A stretch of 64,000 nucleotides of DNA from Prevotella melaninogenica (GCF_018127925.1 NZ_CP072347.1:374501-438500); one strand, 5' to 3'; counted from the stretch's first letter, positions 23,525-33,325 are shown. Notes: generated by a model from the letters alone, not told the origin. Translations and numbers: made by a program.

Positions 23525-26500
23525 ATGAGAAAAAAGTTACTTATGTGTTTTGCCATGCTGTTTATGTGCATAAGCACGGCATTGGCACAAACTAAAATTT
23601 CGGGTACTGTAGTGGCTGCCGACGATAACGAACCCGTTATCGGTGCTACCATTATGGTAGTGGGCACCAAGTCGGGTGCAGTAACCGATGTTGATGGTAA
23701 GTTCTCGCTTACCACTGACGTCGCTAATCCTCAGATTACTGTGGGCTACATCGGTATGGCATCGCAGACACTGAAGGGTACTACCGACATGAAGGTGGTG
23801 CTAAAGTCAAGCACTCAGACACTGAACGAGGTTGTTGTGACGGGTCTTACCCGCACCGACCGCCGTTTGTTTACGGGTGCTACCGACAAGGTTGATGCTG
23901 AGAAGGCACGCCTGAGTGGTGTGGCAGATATCAGCCGTTCGCTTGAAGGTCAGGCAGCGGGTGTGTCTGTGCAGAACGTCAGTGGAACCTTCGGTACGTC
24001 ACCAAAGATTCGCATTCGTGGTGCCACCTCTATCTATGGTAGCAGTAAGCCACTTTGGGTTGTCGATGGTGTCATCATGGAAGACGCAGCCAATGTCGGT
24101 GCCGACGACTTGGCATCAGGTAATCCAGAGACCCTTATCTCTTCTGCGATAGCTGGTCTTAATGCCGACGACATCGAGAGTTTCCAGATTTTGAAGGACG
24201 GTTCAGCCACTTCTATCTATGGTGCGCGCGCGATGGCAGGTGTGATTGTCGTTACTACGAAGAAAGGAAAGCAAGGACAGGCACACATCAGTTATACTGG
24301 TGAGTTCACCTCTCGTCTCGTTCCCTCTTATAGCAACTTCGATATCCTCGATTCAAAGGAGCAGATGGGTATCTACAGAGAGTTAGCAGATAAAGGATGG
24401 TTGAACTTCTCTGAGGTACTCAATGGTAGCGAGTATGGTGTATATGGAAAGATGTACGAGCTGATTAACACGTATAATGCACGTACAGGGCGTTTTGCTT
24501 TAGAGAACACCACAGAGGCTCGCAACCGCTATCTACAGCGTGCAGAGTTCCGCAATACCAACTGGTTTAAGGAGTTGTTCTCATCTAACATTATGCAAAG
24601 CCACTCTATCAGCTTGAGCGGTGGTACACAGAAGTCAAACTACTATGCATCGTTCAGTGCGTTGTTAGACCCAGGATGGTATAAGCAGAGTAGCGTAAAC
24701 CGTTATACGCTCAATGTGAACCTCACACAGCATTTGTCAGACAAGCTGTCGTTGAACCTCATTGGTGGTGCCGCTTATCGTAAGCAGCGTGCGCCAGGAA
24801 CACTTGGTCAGGACGTTGACGTCGTAGGTGGTGAGGTGAAGCGTGACTTCGATATCAACCCATATTCCTACGCAAGTAACACCTCACGTGTACTTGATCC
24901 GTCAGCAACCTACGTAGCGAATTATGCACCATTCAACATCTTCAATGAGTTGAATAACAACTATATCGACCTCAACACCCTCGATGCTCGTTTCCAATTG
25001 GAATTGAAGTATAAGCCTATCCAAGGTCTGGAGCTGTCAGTCTTGGGTGCATTTAAGTATATGGCTTCAACACAGGAGCATTTTGTGAAGGATAATTCAA
25101 ATCAGGCATTGGCTTATCGTGCGATGTCAAACGGAATTATCCGCGATGCCAACAAGTATCTTTATAAGGACCCTAATAACCCTTACGTATTGCCAATGAC
25201 CGTATTGCCATATGGTGGTTTGTATCATAAGGGCGACAACCGCATGAGCGATTATGATATTCGTGCAACGGCAAACTATAGTCACACCTTTGCCGACAAG
25301 CATATCGTAAACCTCTTTGGTGGTATGGAATTGAAGAGCATCGAACGTCAGCGTAATGCCTTCGAGGGTGCTGGTCTGCGTTATGATGCAGGTATGGTAC
25401 CGTTCTATATCTATCAGTATTTCAAGCGAGCATTGGAGTCGGGCAATACCTATTATACTATTAACCCAACCAACTCACGCAGTGTAGCCTTCTATGGTAA
25501 CACTACTTACAGCTATCAGGGTCGTTACGTCTTTAATGGTACACTTCGTTATGAAGGTTCAAACCAGATGGGTCGTAACTCAAGCGCACGCTGGATGCCT
25601 ACATGGAACGTGTCTGGTGCATGGAACGTACATGAGGAGAACTGGTTTAACAAGCTCTCTCCATTAAACAAACTTACCCTGCGTGCCTCTTACAGTCTTA
25701 CGGGTACACCTCCAGATGCGTCTTATAGTAACTCAACCGCTATCATCACCGCTTCAACTCCTTTCCGTCTCTTTGCAGAAGATCAGGAGCCACAGCTTGA
25801 ATTGAGCGAGTTGGCAAACTCAACCCTTACTTATGAGAAGAAGAACGAGTTGAATCTTGGCTTCGATGCCTCACTGTGGAACAACCGTTTGGGTATCACC
25901 TTCGACTACTATACACGTAGAAACTTCGACGAGATTGGTCCGATGGTAACAGCAGGTTTGGGTGGTGAGATTATCCGTGCTGCCAACGTTGCCGAGATGA
26001 ATTCTAATGGTCTTGAGTTGAGTATCTCTTCTGTTAACATTAAGAAGAAGAACTTCTCTTGGACAACTAACTTCATCTACTCTTACGCAACGACCGAGAT
26101 AACAAAGCTTTTCAATCAAGGTAACGTGATGAGTCTTGTGAGTGGTAACGGTTTTGCGAAGAAGGGTTATCCTGCTCGTGCCTTGTTCTCAATCCCATTC
26201 ATGGGCTTGAATAGCGAGGGTATGCCAATGGTACTCAACGAGAAAGGTCAGGTGACAACCGACGATATCAACTTCCAAGAGCGTACAAAGACCGACTTCT
26301 TGAAGTATGAAGGTCCTACCGACCCACCACATACAGGTTCGCTTGGCAATATGTTTACCTATCGTGGTTTCCGTCTGAACGTGTTCTTCACTTATGCCTT
26401 CGGTAATGTAGTACGCCTTGATCCTAAGTTCCGTGCACGTTATAACGATCTCGTTTCAATGACCAACGCATTCAAGAACCGTTGGATGGCAGCAGGTGAG

Positions 26501-26839
26501 GAGAAAGAAACCAACGTTCCGGGTATCCTTTCAAAGAGCCAGTATATGGCAAACACCAATGTTCGCTTGGGTTACAACGCTTACAACTACAGCGATGCAC
26601 GTATTGCAAAGGGCGACTTCATCCGCCTCAAAGAGATTTCTTTAGGCTATGACTTCCCTGCGCAGATGTTCCAGAGCAGCATGATCAAGAACGTATCGTT
26701 GAAGCTTCAAGCTACCAACCTCTTCCTTCTCTATGCTGACAAGCGACTCAATGGTCAGGACCCAGAGTTCTATAATGTGGGTGGTGTTGCATCGCCTATG
26801 CCAAAACAATTTACGCTAACAGTAAAACTTGGACTTTAA
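23525..26839 (+). CDS. SusC/RagA-family TonB-linked outer-membrane transporter
   Basis: A 1104-residue outer-membrane transporter that imports nutrients together with the SusD lipoprotein encoded next. Signal peptide MRKKLLMCFAMLFMCISTALAQ; carboxypeptidase-regulatory-like domain with the family word DNEPVIGATIMVVGTKSGAV; TonB-box region LNEVVVTGLTRTDRRL; plug with RGATSIYGSSKPLWVVDGV and DDIESFQILKDGSATSIYGARAM; then the barrel ending TLTVKLGL. It is the first gene of five in one direction up to 31818, separated from SusD by five bases. The HExxH lipoprotein downstream suggests that a peptide or glycoprotein-derived ligand is possible, but the substrate is not proven. Confidence 0.95.
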   Translation: MRKKLLMCFAMLFMCISTALAQTKISGTVVAADDNEPVIGATIMVVGTKSGAVTDVDGKFSLTTDVANPQITVGYIGMASQTLKGTTDMKVVLKSSTQTLNEVVVTGLTRTDRRLFTGATDKVDAEKARLSGVADISRSLEGQAAGVSVQNVSGTFGTSPKIRIRGATSIYGSSKPLWVVDGVIMEDAANVGADDLASGNPETLISSAIAGLNADDIESFQILKDGSATSIYGARAMAGVIVVTTKKGKQGQAHISYTGEFTSRLVPSYSNFDILDSKEQMGIYRELADKGWLNFSEVLNGSEYGVYGKMYELINTYNARTGRFALENTTEARNRYLQRAEFRNTNWFKELFSSNIMQSHSISLSGGTQKSNYYASFSALLDPGWYKQSSVNRYTLNVNLTQHLSDKLSLNLIGGAAYRKQRAPGTLGQDVDVVGGEVKRDFDINPYSYASNTSRVLDPSATYVANYAPFNIFNELNNNYIDLNTLDARFQLELKYKPIQGLELSVLGAFKYMASTQEHFVKDNSNQALAYRAMSNGIIRDANKYLYKDPNNPYVLPMTVLPYGGLYHKGDNRMSDYDIRATANYSHTFADKHIVNLFGGMELKSIERQRNAFEGAGLRYDAGMVPFYIYQYFKRALESGNTYYTINPTNSRSVAFYGNTTYSYQGRYVFNGTLRYEGSNQMGRNSSARWMPTWNVSGAWNVHEENWFNKLSPLNKLTLRASYSLTGTPPDASYSNSTAIITASTPFRLFAEDQEPQLELSELANSTLTYEKKNELNLGFDASLWNNRLGITFDYYTRRNFDEIGPMVTAGLGGEIIRAANVAEMNSNGLELSISSVNIKKKNFSWTTNFIYSYATTEITKLFNQGNVMSLVSGNGFAKKGYPARALFSIPFMGLNSEGMPMVLNEKGQVTTDDINFQERTKTDFLKYEGPTDPPHTGSLGNMFTYRGFRLNVFFTYAFGNVVRLDPKFRARYNDLVSMTNAFKNRWMAAGEEKETNVPGILSKSQYMANTNVRLGYNAYNYSDARIAKGDFIRLKEISLGYDFPAQMFQSSMIKNVSLKLQATNLFLLYADKRLNGQDPEFYNVGGVASPMPKQFTLTVKLGL

Positions 26840-26844
26840 AACTT

Positions 26845-28434
26845 ATGAAGATGAAAGTCAAAAAATATATTATATACTTGCCAGTGGCTGCGATTTCGCT
26901 TGCACTTACATCGTGTAACGATTTCCTTAACAAGTATCCAGACAGTCGCATGGACCTCAAGAACCCTACGGAGGTGAGCCAGTTGTTGGTGAGTGCTTAT
27001 CCACAGGCGCACCCAGCTTACCTCACTGAGATGTATTCGGACAATACTGACGAGCAGTTGCATAGTACTTGGAGTGCGTTCGACCGTTTCCAAGAGCAGG
27101 CTTATCAGTGGAAAGATATTGACGATGTGAGCAATACCGAGACACCTTATCAGCTCTGGTCAGCGCATTATGCAGCTATATCAGCTTGTAATGAGGCAAT
27201 TGAATACATTGAGCGTACTGTCAAGGATGCGCAGTCAGAGGAAGACTATCGTGCACAGTTGGGCGAGGCTTTGCTTTGTAGAGCGTTCTCAATGTTTCAG
27301 TTGTCAACCGTCTTCTGTCAGGCTTACGAAAAGACTACGGCTGCCAAAGAGTTGGGTTTGCCTTATCCAACAGAGCCAGAGAAGGTTGTTGGTAGATTGA
27401 TAGAGCGTGGTACATTAGCTGAGCTTTATCAGAAGATTGAGGCAGATATGTTGAAGGGTATTGCCCTTGTCGGTACAAAGTATGCAAAGCCAAAGTTCCA
27501 CTTCACCAAGCAGGCGGCTTATGCTTTCGCAACTCGCTTCTATCTCTATGCACAGCAGTATGACAAGGCTGTGAAGTATGCTGATATGGTATTGGGCAAT
27601 CAGCCAGCAGACATTCTCCGCAACTGGGCAGAATGGAACCGCTTGGGTCCAAGTGGTAACGTACAGCCAAACGCCTTTGTGAATGCAAGTAACAATGCGA
27701 ACATCATGTTGTTGCCAGTTCCTTCACAGTGGGGTGTTATCAGTATTCCTATTCAGGCTGGTAGCAAGTATGCACATGGCGAATTGATTAGCAAGAACGA
27801 AACTCTGCAGGCTCCGGGTCCATGGGGTGACAGCGGTTCAAGTTTGAACTATACCGTTCTATATAATAATGGTGTATCAAAGTATTGCTTGCGCAAAATC
27901 CCTTACGTTCCTAAGGTCATCGACGCAACTGCGGAGATTGGAGTACCTTACGGAGAGTATGCAGTGTTCAGCACAGACATCACCTTGCTTGAGCGTGCAG
28001 AGGCTTATGCCCTCTTAGGTCAATATGACAAGGCTTTGAAGGACATCAACACCGAGTTGACTGTCTTCTCAAAGAATAGAAAGCAACTCACACTTGCAGA
28101 CATTCAAGACTTCTATGGTTCAATGGCTTATTACACACCAACAAAGCCAACACCAAAGAAGAAACTCAATCCATTGTTCACTGTTGAGGCAACCACACAG
28201 GAACCTCTCTTGCAGTGTCTCTTACAGTTGAAGCGATTAGTTACCATCCATGAGGGTTTCCGTCTGCAGGATGTTAAGCGTTATGGTATAACAATGTATC
28301 GTAGAAAGGTTGATGTGCAGTCAAACGTTACTGCCGTAACCGACTCTATGAAGGTTGGCGACCCACGTTTGGCTATTCAGTTGCCACAGGACGTCATCAC
28401 AGCAGGTGTGAAACCTAATCCACGTAATAATTAA
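26845..28434 (+). CDS. SusD/RagB-family nutrient-binding lipoprotein
   Basis: A 529-residue surface lipoprotein with lipobox ALTSC, then NDFLNKYPDSRMDLKNPTEV, the usual opening of SusD proteins. The helical TPR-like body (ALLCRAFSMFQLSTVFCQAY, AAYAFATRFYLYAQQYDKAVKYAD) and a C-terminal segment (RLQDVKRYGITMYRR) agree with the family. It forms the lid of the SusC channel encoded just before it. It overlaps no neighbour and is followed 11 bases later by the metallohydrolase gene. Confidence 0.94.
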   Translation: MKMKVKKYIIYLPVAAISLALTSCNDFLNKYPDSRMDLKNPTEVSQLLVSAYPQAHPAYLTEMYSDNTDEQLHSTWSAFDRFQEQAYQWKDIDDVSNTETPYQLWSAHYAAISACNEAIEYIERTVKDAQSEEDYRAQLGEALLCRAFSMFQLSTVFCQAYEKTTAAKELGLPYPTEPEKVVGRLIERGTLAELYQKIEADMLKGIALVGTKYAKPKFHFTKQAAYAFATRFYLYAQQYDKAVKYADMVLGNQPADILRNWAEWNRLGPSGNVQPNAFVNASNNANIMLLPVPSQWGVISIPIQAGSKYAHGELISKNETLQAPGPWGDSGSSLNYTVLYNNGVSKYCLRKIPYVPKVIDATAEIGVPYGEYAVFSTDITLLERAEAYALLGQYDKALKDINTELTVFSKNRKQLTLADIQDFYGSMAYYTPTKPTPKKKLNPLFTVEATTQEPLLQCLLQLKRLVTIHEGFRLQDVKRYGITMYRRKVDVQSNVTAVTDSMKVGDPRLAIQLPQDVITAGVKPNPRNN

Positions 28435-28445
28435 AACGATAGGTT

Positions 28446-29333
28446 ATGAAAAAGTATTTATATTTGGTTGCAATCGCTCTTGTCAGCTGTGGCGCAATCT
28501 TGTCTTCATGTAGTGATGACAAGATAAGCGGTGACTCTATCTTCTCTACAAAGGCTGTGGAGCGCAATGCCTTCGACCAGTGGTTGTATAAGAACTACAC
28601 CATGCCTTATAATATAGACTTCCAATATCGTCTGAAAACAGAGGAGACCGAGCAGGCTTATAACTTTGTTCCTGCCGACTCTGCAAAGACGGTGAAGTTA
28701 GCAATCCTCACAAAGTATATGTGGTTTGATGCTTATGCAGAGACCGTCGGACTTGACTTCATCAAGGAGAATGCCCCACGTATCATCTTAGTGACTGGTA
28801 CTCCGGGTTACACACGTTATCGCACGGAGGTAGTTGGTAGTGCTGAGGGTGGTTATAAGGTAAGATTAGGTAAGGTAAATGCCCTTACCGATGACCAGCT
28901 GAAGGACTATGGTAGTATGAATAACTACTATTTCCACACGATGCACCATGAGTTCATGCACATTCTTAATCAGAAGAAGCCTTACGATGAGTCGTATGAT
29001 AACATCTCACGCTCTGACTACGTAAGTGGTAACTGGACTTCTATTCCTGACAAGAAGGCGCAGAGCATGGGCTTCGTTTCGGCTTACTCTATGGAGAATC
29101 CTGCTGAGGATATTGCCGAACTTTACTCTATCTACGTGACCAGTACGCCAGAGGATTGGGCTACAATCATGAAGAATGCGGGTAACAAGGGCGGTACGAT
29201 TATCAACAAAAAGCTGAAGATTATTCGCGAGTACATGAGCAATTCATGGAATGTTGACATCGAACTGCTGCGCAATGCGATCCTCAGAAGAGGTGGAAAG
29301 ATTGGTACACTCGATTTGAACACGCTCAACTAA
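28446..29333 (+). CDS. Substrate-import-associated zinc metallohydrolase lipoprotein
   Basis: A 295-residue lipoprotein (lipobox LSSC, Cys22) with a zinc-protease motif HEFMH at 168-172 (HHEFMHILNQ). Further downstream, ENPAEDIAELYSIY offers acidic residues for a third zinc ligand. Length, lipobox, HExxH and position directly behind a SusC/SusD pair match the TIGR04549-type family. It probably hydrolyses the substrate, perhaps a peptide or a glycan-linked amide, at the outer surface before import. That family assignment is from memory of the pattern. It is co-transcribed with SusD. Confidence 0.85.
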   Translation: MKKYLYLVAIALVSCGAILSSCSDDKISGDSIFSTKAVERNAFDQWLYKNYTMPYNIDFQYRLKTEETEQAYNFVPADSAKTVKLAILTKYMWFDAYAETVGLDFIKENAPRIILVTGTPGYTRYRTEVVGSAEGGYKVRLGKVNALTDDQLKDYGSMNNYYFHTMHHEFMHILNQKKPYDESYDNISRSDYVSGNWTSIPDKKAQSMGFVSAYSMENPAEDIAELYSIYVTSTPEDWATIMKNAGNKGGTIINKKLKIIREYMSNSWNVDIELLRNAILRRGGKIGTLDLNTLN

Positions 29334-29458
29334 TAGAGCAGTGAGTGTACATATTATCAATAAATAATTAAACAAGGGTTGCTGACTTAGGATGAGCTTT
29401 CCCATGCAAGTACATGAGGTGAGAATAAAGAACTAAGTTCAGAACCTGATAAAAATAA

Positions 29459-30748
29459 ATGAATACGCAAATGAAAAAGGTATATTTACTATTCATGGCT
29501 ATCGTACTGACACTTTCTTTGCAATCGTGTCTACATGACGATAAGACCACTTTCGACCTCCCTGCGGCTGAGCGAATTGAGAAGAAGGTTGCTGACTATA
29601 AGGCACTTTTAGAGTCGTCAGAGGAAGGTTGGGTAATGCAGTATTATACGGGAAAGAACTATAGCTACGGTGGTTATACGCTGTTGCTGAAGTTCAAGAA
29701 TGGTCATGTTACCGCTATGGGTGACGTGAAGGATGTTGAAGCAAAGGCTACTTCGGGCTACGATGTAGTGAAAGACTTGGGTCCTACCTTGTCGTTCAAT
29801 GAGTATAACGCAGTGATTCACCCATTGGCTGAGACTTGGTTGGGTAGTCCTGATGGTGCGCAGGGCGACTATGAGTTCTCTATCCTCCGTGCAACCAACG
29901 ACAGCATCTTCCTGAAAGGACGTAAGTGGCACAATGAGATGGTGCTTACTCGTCTGCCAAAGGGTACTAACTGGGAGGAGTATATGCTCGGTCTTGTGAC
30001 TGTGATGGGGGGTATGAATGTCGAGACCTACGACTTCGTTTTGGGTAATGACACCTTAGGACAGGGAACACTCACGCAGGAGGTTAGACGTCTTACTGTT
30101 ACCTTGGGCGATAAGAAGTGGGAGATGCCTTATTGTACGACCAATACAGGTATCGTTCTTCGTGAACCTATCGTCATCGGTAACAAGAAGTATCAGCACT
30201 TTACATGGAATGATGCCGACCACTCGCTGACACAAGACGACCTTAAAATCATTCAGTTCTTGCCTAAGAGTCATAAGAATATCGACTTCTGGATTGGTGA
30301 ATGGCAACTCAAGACGAACCTGCGTAAGCGTATCAAGCTTACCTTGGAGATGGGTTCTGTGGCAAATACGCTGAAGGGTAAGTTGAATATTAATAATATC
30401 AACTATGAGATTCTCTTGACTTACGACCCTGCTACGGGCCACCTCGAGCTTCCTGGACAGCCAGTGACCGACCCTACTTATAAGTATCCTGCGGGTATCG
30501 TAATGATTCCAGCATCGCAGAAGGAGGGCAAACTCTTCGGTGAAGGAAAGGGTAGCTTGTTCTTCACATGGGATGAAGATATGCAGCGTGCTAAGGCTGA
30601 AGACAGTGGTCAGATTACAGGACATGCTGTAGACTCCTTCTTCGGTGTGGCTTATGGCGAAGATCTCCAGCCTGTCACCGATGCTCAAGGCAACTACGTA
30701 TTTGCCTTCACATTGCCAAATATCCAGTACATGACGAAAATTAATTAA
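29459..30748 (+). CDS. DUF4302-type lipoprotein
   Basis: About 429 residues; a second ATG at 29471 (MKKVYLLFMAIVLTLSL) is the better signal-peptide start. Lipobox SLQSC. The body begins LHDDKTTFDLPAAERIEKKVADYKALL (split here by position, residues about 26-52) and continues with EEGWVMQYYTG and YGGYTLLLKFKNGHV, the recognisable start of DUF4302 proteins found behind SusC/SusD/HExxH sets. It is presumably surface-exposed and an accessory binding protein. A 125-base gap before it contains no promoter that I recognise. Confidence 0.8.
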   Translation: MNTQMKKVYLLFMAIVLTLSLQSCLHDDKTTFDLPAAERIEKKVADYKALLESSEEGWVMQYYTGKNYSYGGYTLLLKFKNGHVTAMGDVKDVEAKATSGYDVVKDLGPTLSFNEYNAVIHPLAETWLGSPDGAQGDYEFSILRATNDSIFLKGRKWHNEMVLTRLPKGTNWEEYMLGLVTVMGGMNVETYDFVLGNDTLGQGTLTQEVRRLTVTLGDKKWEMPYCTTNTGIVLREPIVIGNKKYQHFTWNDADHSLTQDDLKIIQFLPKSHKNIDFWIGEWQLKTNLRKRIKLTLEMGSVANTLKGKLNINNINYEILLTYDPATGHLELPGQPVTDPTYKYPAGIVMIPASQKEGKLFGEGKGSLFFTWDEDMQRAKAEDSGQITGHAVDSFFGVAYGEDLQPVTDAQGNYVFAFTLPNIQYMTKIN

Positions 30749-30750
30749 TT

Positions 30751-31818
30751 ATGAAGAAGTATATTTCAATATTCATGCTCGTTGCAGCTGCCGTTCTTGG
30801 GACGGCATGCAGCAACGATAATAACGAACTGCCTGAGTATGCTGCGGGATTGAAGGTCGTAAAGGCGCAGACGGCGTTCAACGTGATTGGTGGTACGAAT
30901 GAGGTGAAGATGGCTTCTGAACCTGCTCAAGCTTATGCGCAGGATGCGTGGCTGACGGTTACGAAGAAAGCTGAGACACTTATGTTGACTGCAGCGACAA
31001 ATACCAGCCCACAGTCGCGTAACACGCTCCTCGTTATTAAGAACCTTCAGGGCGACTCTATCACCCTTAACGTTCAGCAGGAGGGTGTCACCTTCGGTCT
31101 GCCTGCTGGTGAGGATATCTTCACCGATGACAAGGCTATTCAGAAGACGCTCATCGCTACGGCTAACGTTCCTGTCACCTATGTTACTACGGGCGACTGG
31201 ATTACCGTTGAGCAGAAAGGTAACGAAGTAGGCGTAAAGGTGGCTGAGAACACAACGGGTAAGGCACGTGTAGGCTGGGTTATCGCTAAGGCTGTGGGCT
31301 TAGTTGACTCGTTGAAGGTGGTTCAGGCTTCATTGGCAGACTTCGTTGGCGAATACAAGCAGACAGCAAAGATGCGTAATGCTGACCGTACTTTGTCTAA
31401 GAAGACTTCTGACGTGCGTATCGAGGCTGCAGCTGGTACCAACAAGGCTAACTTCATCGTTGATAACAAATACACGTGGGCAGTAGACTTCATTCCTGGT
31501 AAGGGTTTCAAGATGACCAATGGTAAGGTCGTTGCTAAGAACGAGGTGCAGACTGGTGTTTACGAATACCTTATCTCTGTCATCGTTGCCGACGACTTCA
31601 GTAAGGAGCATGAGACAGCCATCAATGGTACGCAGGAGAGCATCCTCTTAGCGATTGACGATGCTGGCAACCTCGTCTTCAAGGAAGCACAGAAACTTGC
31701 CTCTGAGCAGACCTTCTCCTCTTACGGCTGGAACCGTTTCTCCGATTCTAAACCAGTCATGGGTGCCTACCGTGGTATCGGTGAGGTCTATGTGCAGCCA
31801 AAACTTACGCGGAAGTAG
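30751..31818 (+). CDS. BACON-like lipoprotein, last gene of the operon
   Basis: A 355-residue lipoprotein (lipobox GTAC, followed by SNDNNELPEY). Two Ig-like repeats of BACON type are visible: one with DAWLTVTKKAETLMLTAATN and RNTLLVIKN, and a second with TGDWITVEQKGNEVGVKVAEN and ARVGWVIAKA. A C-terminal domain (FVGEYKQTAKMRN onward) may bind ligand. BACON domains are thought to bind carbohydrate or mucin in Bacteroidota surface proteins. It begins two bases after the DUF4302 stop, so translation is coupled. A large perfect inverted repeat follows its stop. Confidence 0.8.
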   Translation: MKKYISIFMLVAAAVLGTACSNDNNELPEYAAGLKVVKAQTAFNVIGGTNEVKMASEPAQAYAQDAWLTVTKKAETLMLTAATNTSPQSRNTLLVIKNLQGDSITLNVQQEGVTFGLPAGEDIFTDDKAIQKTLIATANVPVTYVTTGDWITVEQKGNEVGVKVAENTTGKARVGWVIAKAVGLVDSLKVVQASLADFVGEYKQTAKMRNADRTLSKKTSDVRIEAAAGTNKANFIVDNKYTWAVDFIPGKGFKMTNGKVVAKNEVQTGVYEYLISVIVADDFSKEHETAINGTQESILLAIDDAGNLVFKEAQKLASEQTFSSYGWNRFSDSKPVMGAYRGIGEVYVQPKLTRK

Positions 31819-31828
31819 GTGTTGTTCA

Positions 31829-32182
31829 AGTTGACGAGTTAACAAGTAGACGAGTTAACAAGTTGCTTGTGAAGGAGACAGAGTAACATGGTTAACAAGT
31901 AACTTGTTAACTCGTCTACTTGTTAACTCGTTCACTTCAAAGTAACATACGAACATATTTTAGATGACGAGTGAATGAGTTCCTAACTTGTTCACTCGTT
32001 TTCTTTTTGCTATCATCTATTTTCCTTTATCACAAACATCTTGTCCACCCGTTCACTTGTTTAACTCGTCCACTTGCCCCCTTATTCACTCGTTTTCTTT
32101 TTGCTATCATCTATTATCCTTTTTCACAAGCATCTTGTCCACTCGTCCACTTTGTTCACTCGTCCACTTGCCCCCTTAACAA
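31829..32182. repeat. Octamer-cassette repeats (family C) in both orientations
   Basis: Forward GTnnACRA units at 31829-31900, then reverse-complement units (TnGTnnAC) from 31901 to 32176, including near-identical direct repeats CTTTTTGCTATCATCTATT at 32004 and 32088. Confidence 0.7.
31835..31930. repeat. Perfect 30-bp inverted repeat after the operon
   Basis: Left arm 31835-31864 and right arm 31901-31930 are exact reverse complements over 30 bases, with a 36-base spacer that contains the family C tail (GCTTGTGAAGGAGACAGAG). It begins 17 bases after the operon's last stop. As RNA it would form a very stable hairpin and could end transcription or protect the 3' end. Confidence 0.85.
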
Positions 32183-32251
32183 CCTTCAAATTCTTTCCAA
32201 TGTTTGCAGAATTGGAAAGAATTGGAGTGAATTGGAAAGGTTGATTACTTG

Positions 32252-32306
32252 AAATATAATTTATAATTACTATTTTAATTCAGAATTCATAATCCATAAT
32301 TATGAT
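32252..32306. repeat. AT-rich repeats (family D), copy 2
   Basis: AATTTATAATTACTA, then AATTCAGAATTCATAATCC and the conserved tail CATAATTATGATTACCG. Same family as 17668-17757. Confidence 0.6.
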
Positions 32307-32394
32307 TACCGATATAGTGACAGTTCAAAGCTCAAGGGTTAAAACATAATTCATACAATTAACTACGAATTACGCGAATGACACGAATTATATA

Positions 32395-32650
32395 GCAATA
32401 AGTTTAGCGTAATTAGTGAAATTCGTAGTCATTAATGGTACATATCATAAAGTTCAATGTTCAAACCTCAATGTTCAAAGGATAAAAATCATTAGCGTAA
32501 TTAGTGAAATTCGTAGTCATTAAAGGTACATATCATAAAGTTCAATGTTCAAAGTTCAAACTTCAAAGGTAAAGGAGTTCAATGTTCAAACCTCAATATT
32601 CAAAGGATAAAAATCATTAGCGTAATTTGTGAAATTCGTAGTTGGTATTA
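32395..32650. repeat. GTTCAA repeats (family E), three tandem copies
   Basis: A unit reading TTAGCGTAATTAGTGAAATT, CGTAGTCATTAA, GGTACATATCATAAAGTTCAA and several GTTCAA words is present at about 32404, 32489 and (partial) 32616. The reverse complement occurs at 53175-53275. Confidence 0.7.
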
Positions 32651-32759
32651 CTTTGCAATACTGATAAGAAAAACCGCTATTAGACTATGAAAAAATCATT
32701 ATATATTCTCGCTTAATCCCCCTTCAAAGTCACGAGAAAAGCCTCTTTAAAAATTACTC

Positions 32760-32910
32760 TGCAACTAACAGAGAATCAATAGTTTATAAAGTCGTAAACT
32801 AAAAGGTGCTTAATTGGATTTCAAAAGGGCGTTAGTAAGGGTCTTAAAGGGCATCTTTTGCAAGCCAAAAGGGCGTTAATTTGAACGCTATTAACACCCT
32901 TCTGATTTTC
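32760..32910 (+). repeat. Dispersed element A, copy 3 (short form)
   Basis: The core 32801-32876 is nearly identical to 9843-9918. It is followed by the short-form hairpin GGGCGTTAATTTGAACG...TTAACACCC. Confidence 0.75.
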
Positions 32911-32933
32911 CACCTGTGAATTATCTTTACGAT

Positions 32934-33215
32934 GGTTGACGAGTAGACATGTTAGACGAGTAGACAAGTTGCTTGCGAAGGGAGACAAAGTAACATGGTT
33001 AACAGGTAGATAAGTGAACGAGTTGCTTGTGAAGTAGACATGGTAACATGAGAACAAATCTCTTCTTTATTACAAGTAACTTGTCAACTCGTCCACTTAC
33101 CTTGTTACTCTGTCTTTTTCGCAAGCAACTTGTCTACTCGTCTACTTACTATGTTACTCTGTCTTTTTCACAAGCAACTCGTTCACTTGTCCACTCGTTC
33201 ACTCGTTTACTCATC
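32934..33215. repeat. Octamer-cassette repeats (family C), upstream of the Fic gene
   Basis: Forward cassettes 32934-33045 with tail GTTGCTTGCGAAGGGAGACA, then reverse cassettes 33070-33215 (TTACTCTGTCTTTTTCACAA). The switch in orientation makes this a second large, imperfect inverted repeat. Confidence 0.7.
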
Positions 33216-33247
33216 ACCTTGCCCCACACGCCGAGAATAGGAAGCAT

Positions 33248-33271
33248 ATTCTCCGCAAGTTTACGGAGAAT
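33248..33271. promoter_or_regulatory. Hairpin/operator-like palindrome upstream of the Fic promoter
   Basis: ATTCTCCG (33248-33255) and CGGAGAAT (33264-33271) are perfect inverted repeats around 8 bases. A further TTCTCCGCAA follows at 33281-33290. It lies just upstream of the promoter, so it is a possible regulator site. Confidence 0.45.
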
Positions 33272-33294
33272 AATTGCTTTTTCTCCGCAAAGAC

Positions 33295-33325
33295 TTGGCA
33301 TTATAGCAAAAAAGTTGTAAGTTTG
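33295..33325 (+). promoter_or_regulatory. Bacteroidota-type promoter of the Fic gene
   Basis: TTG at 33295-33297, 20 bases, then TAAGTTTG at 33318-33325; the predicted start is about 14 bases before the ATG at 33346. Confidence 0.72.
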
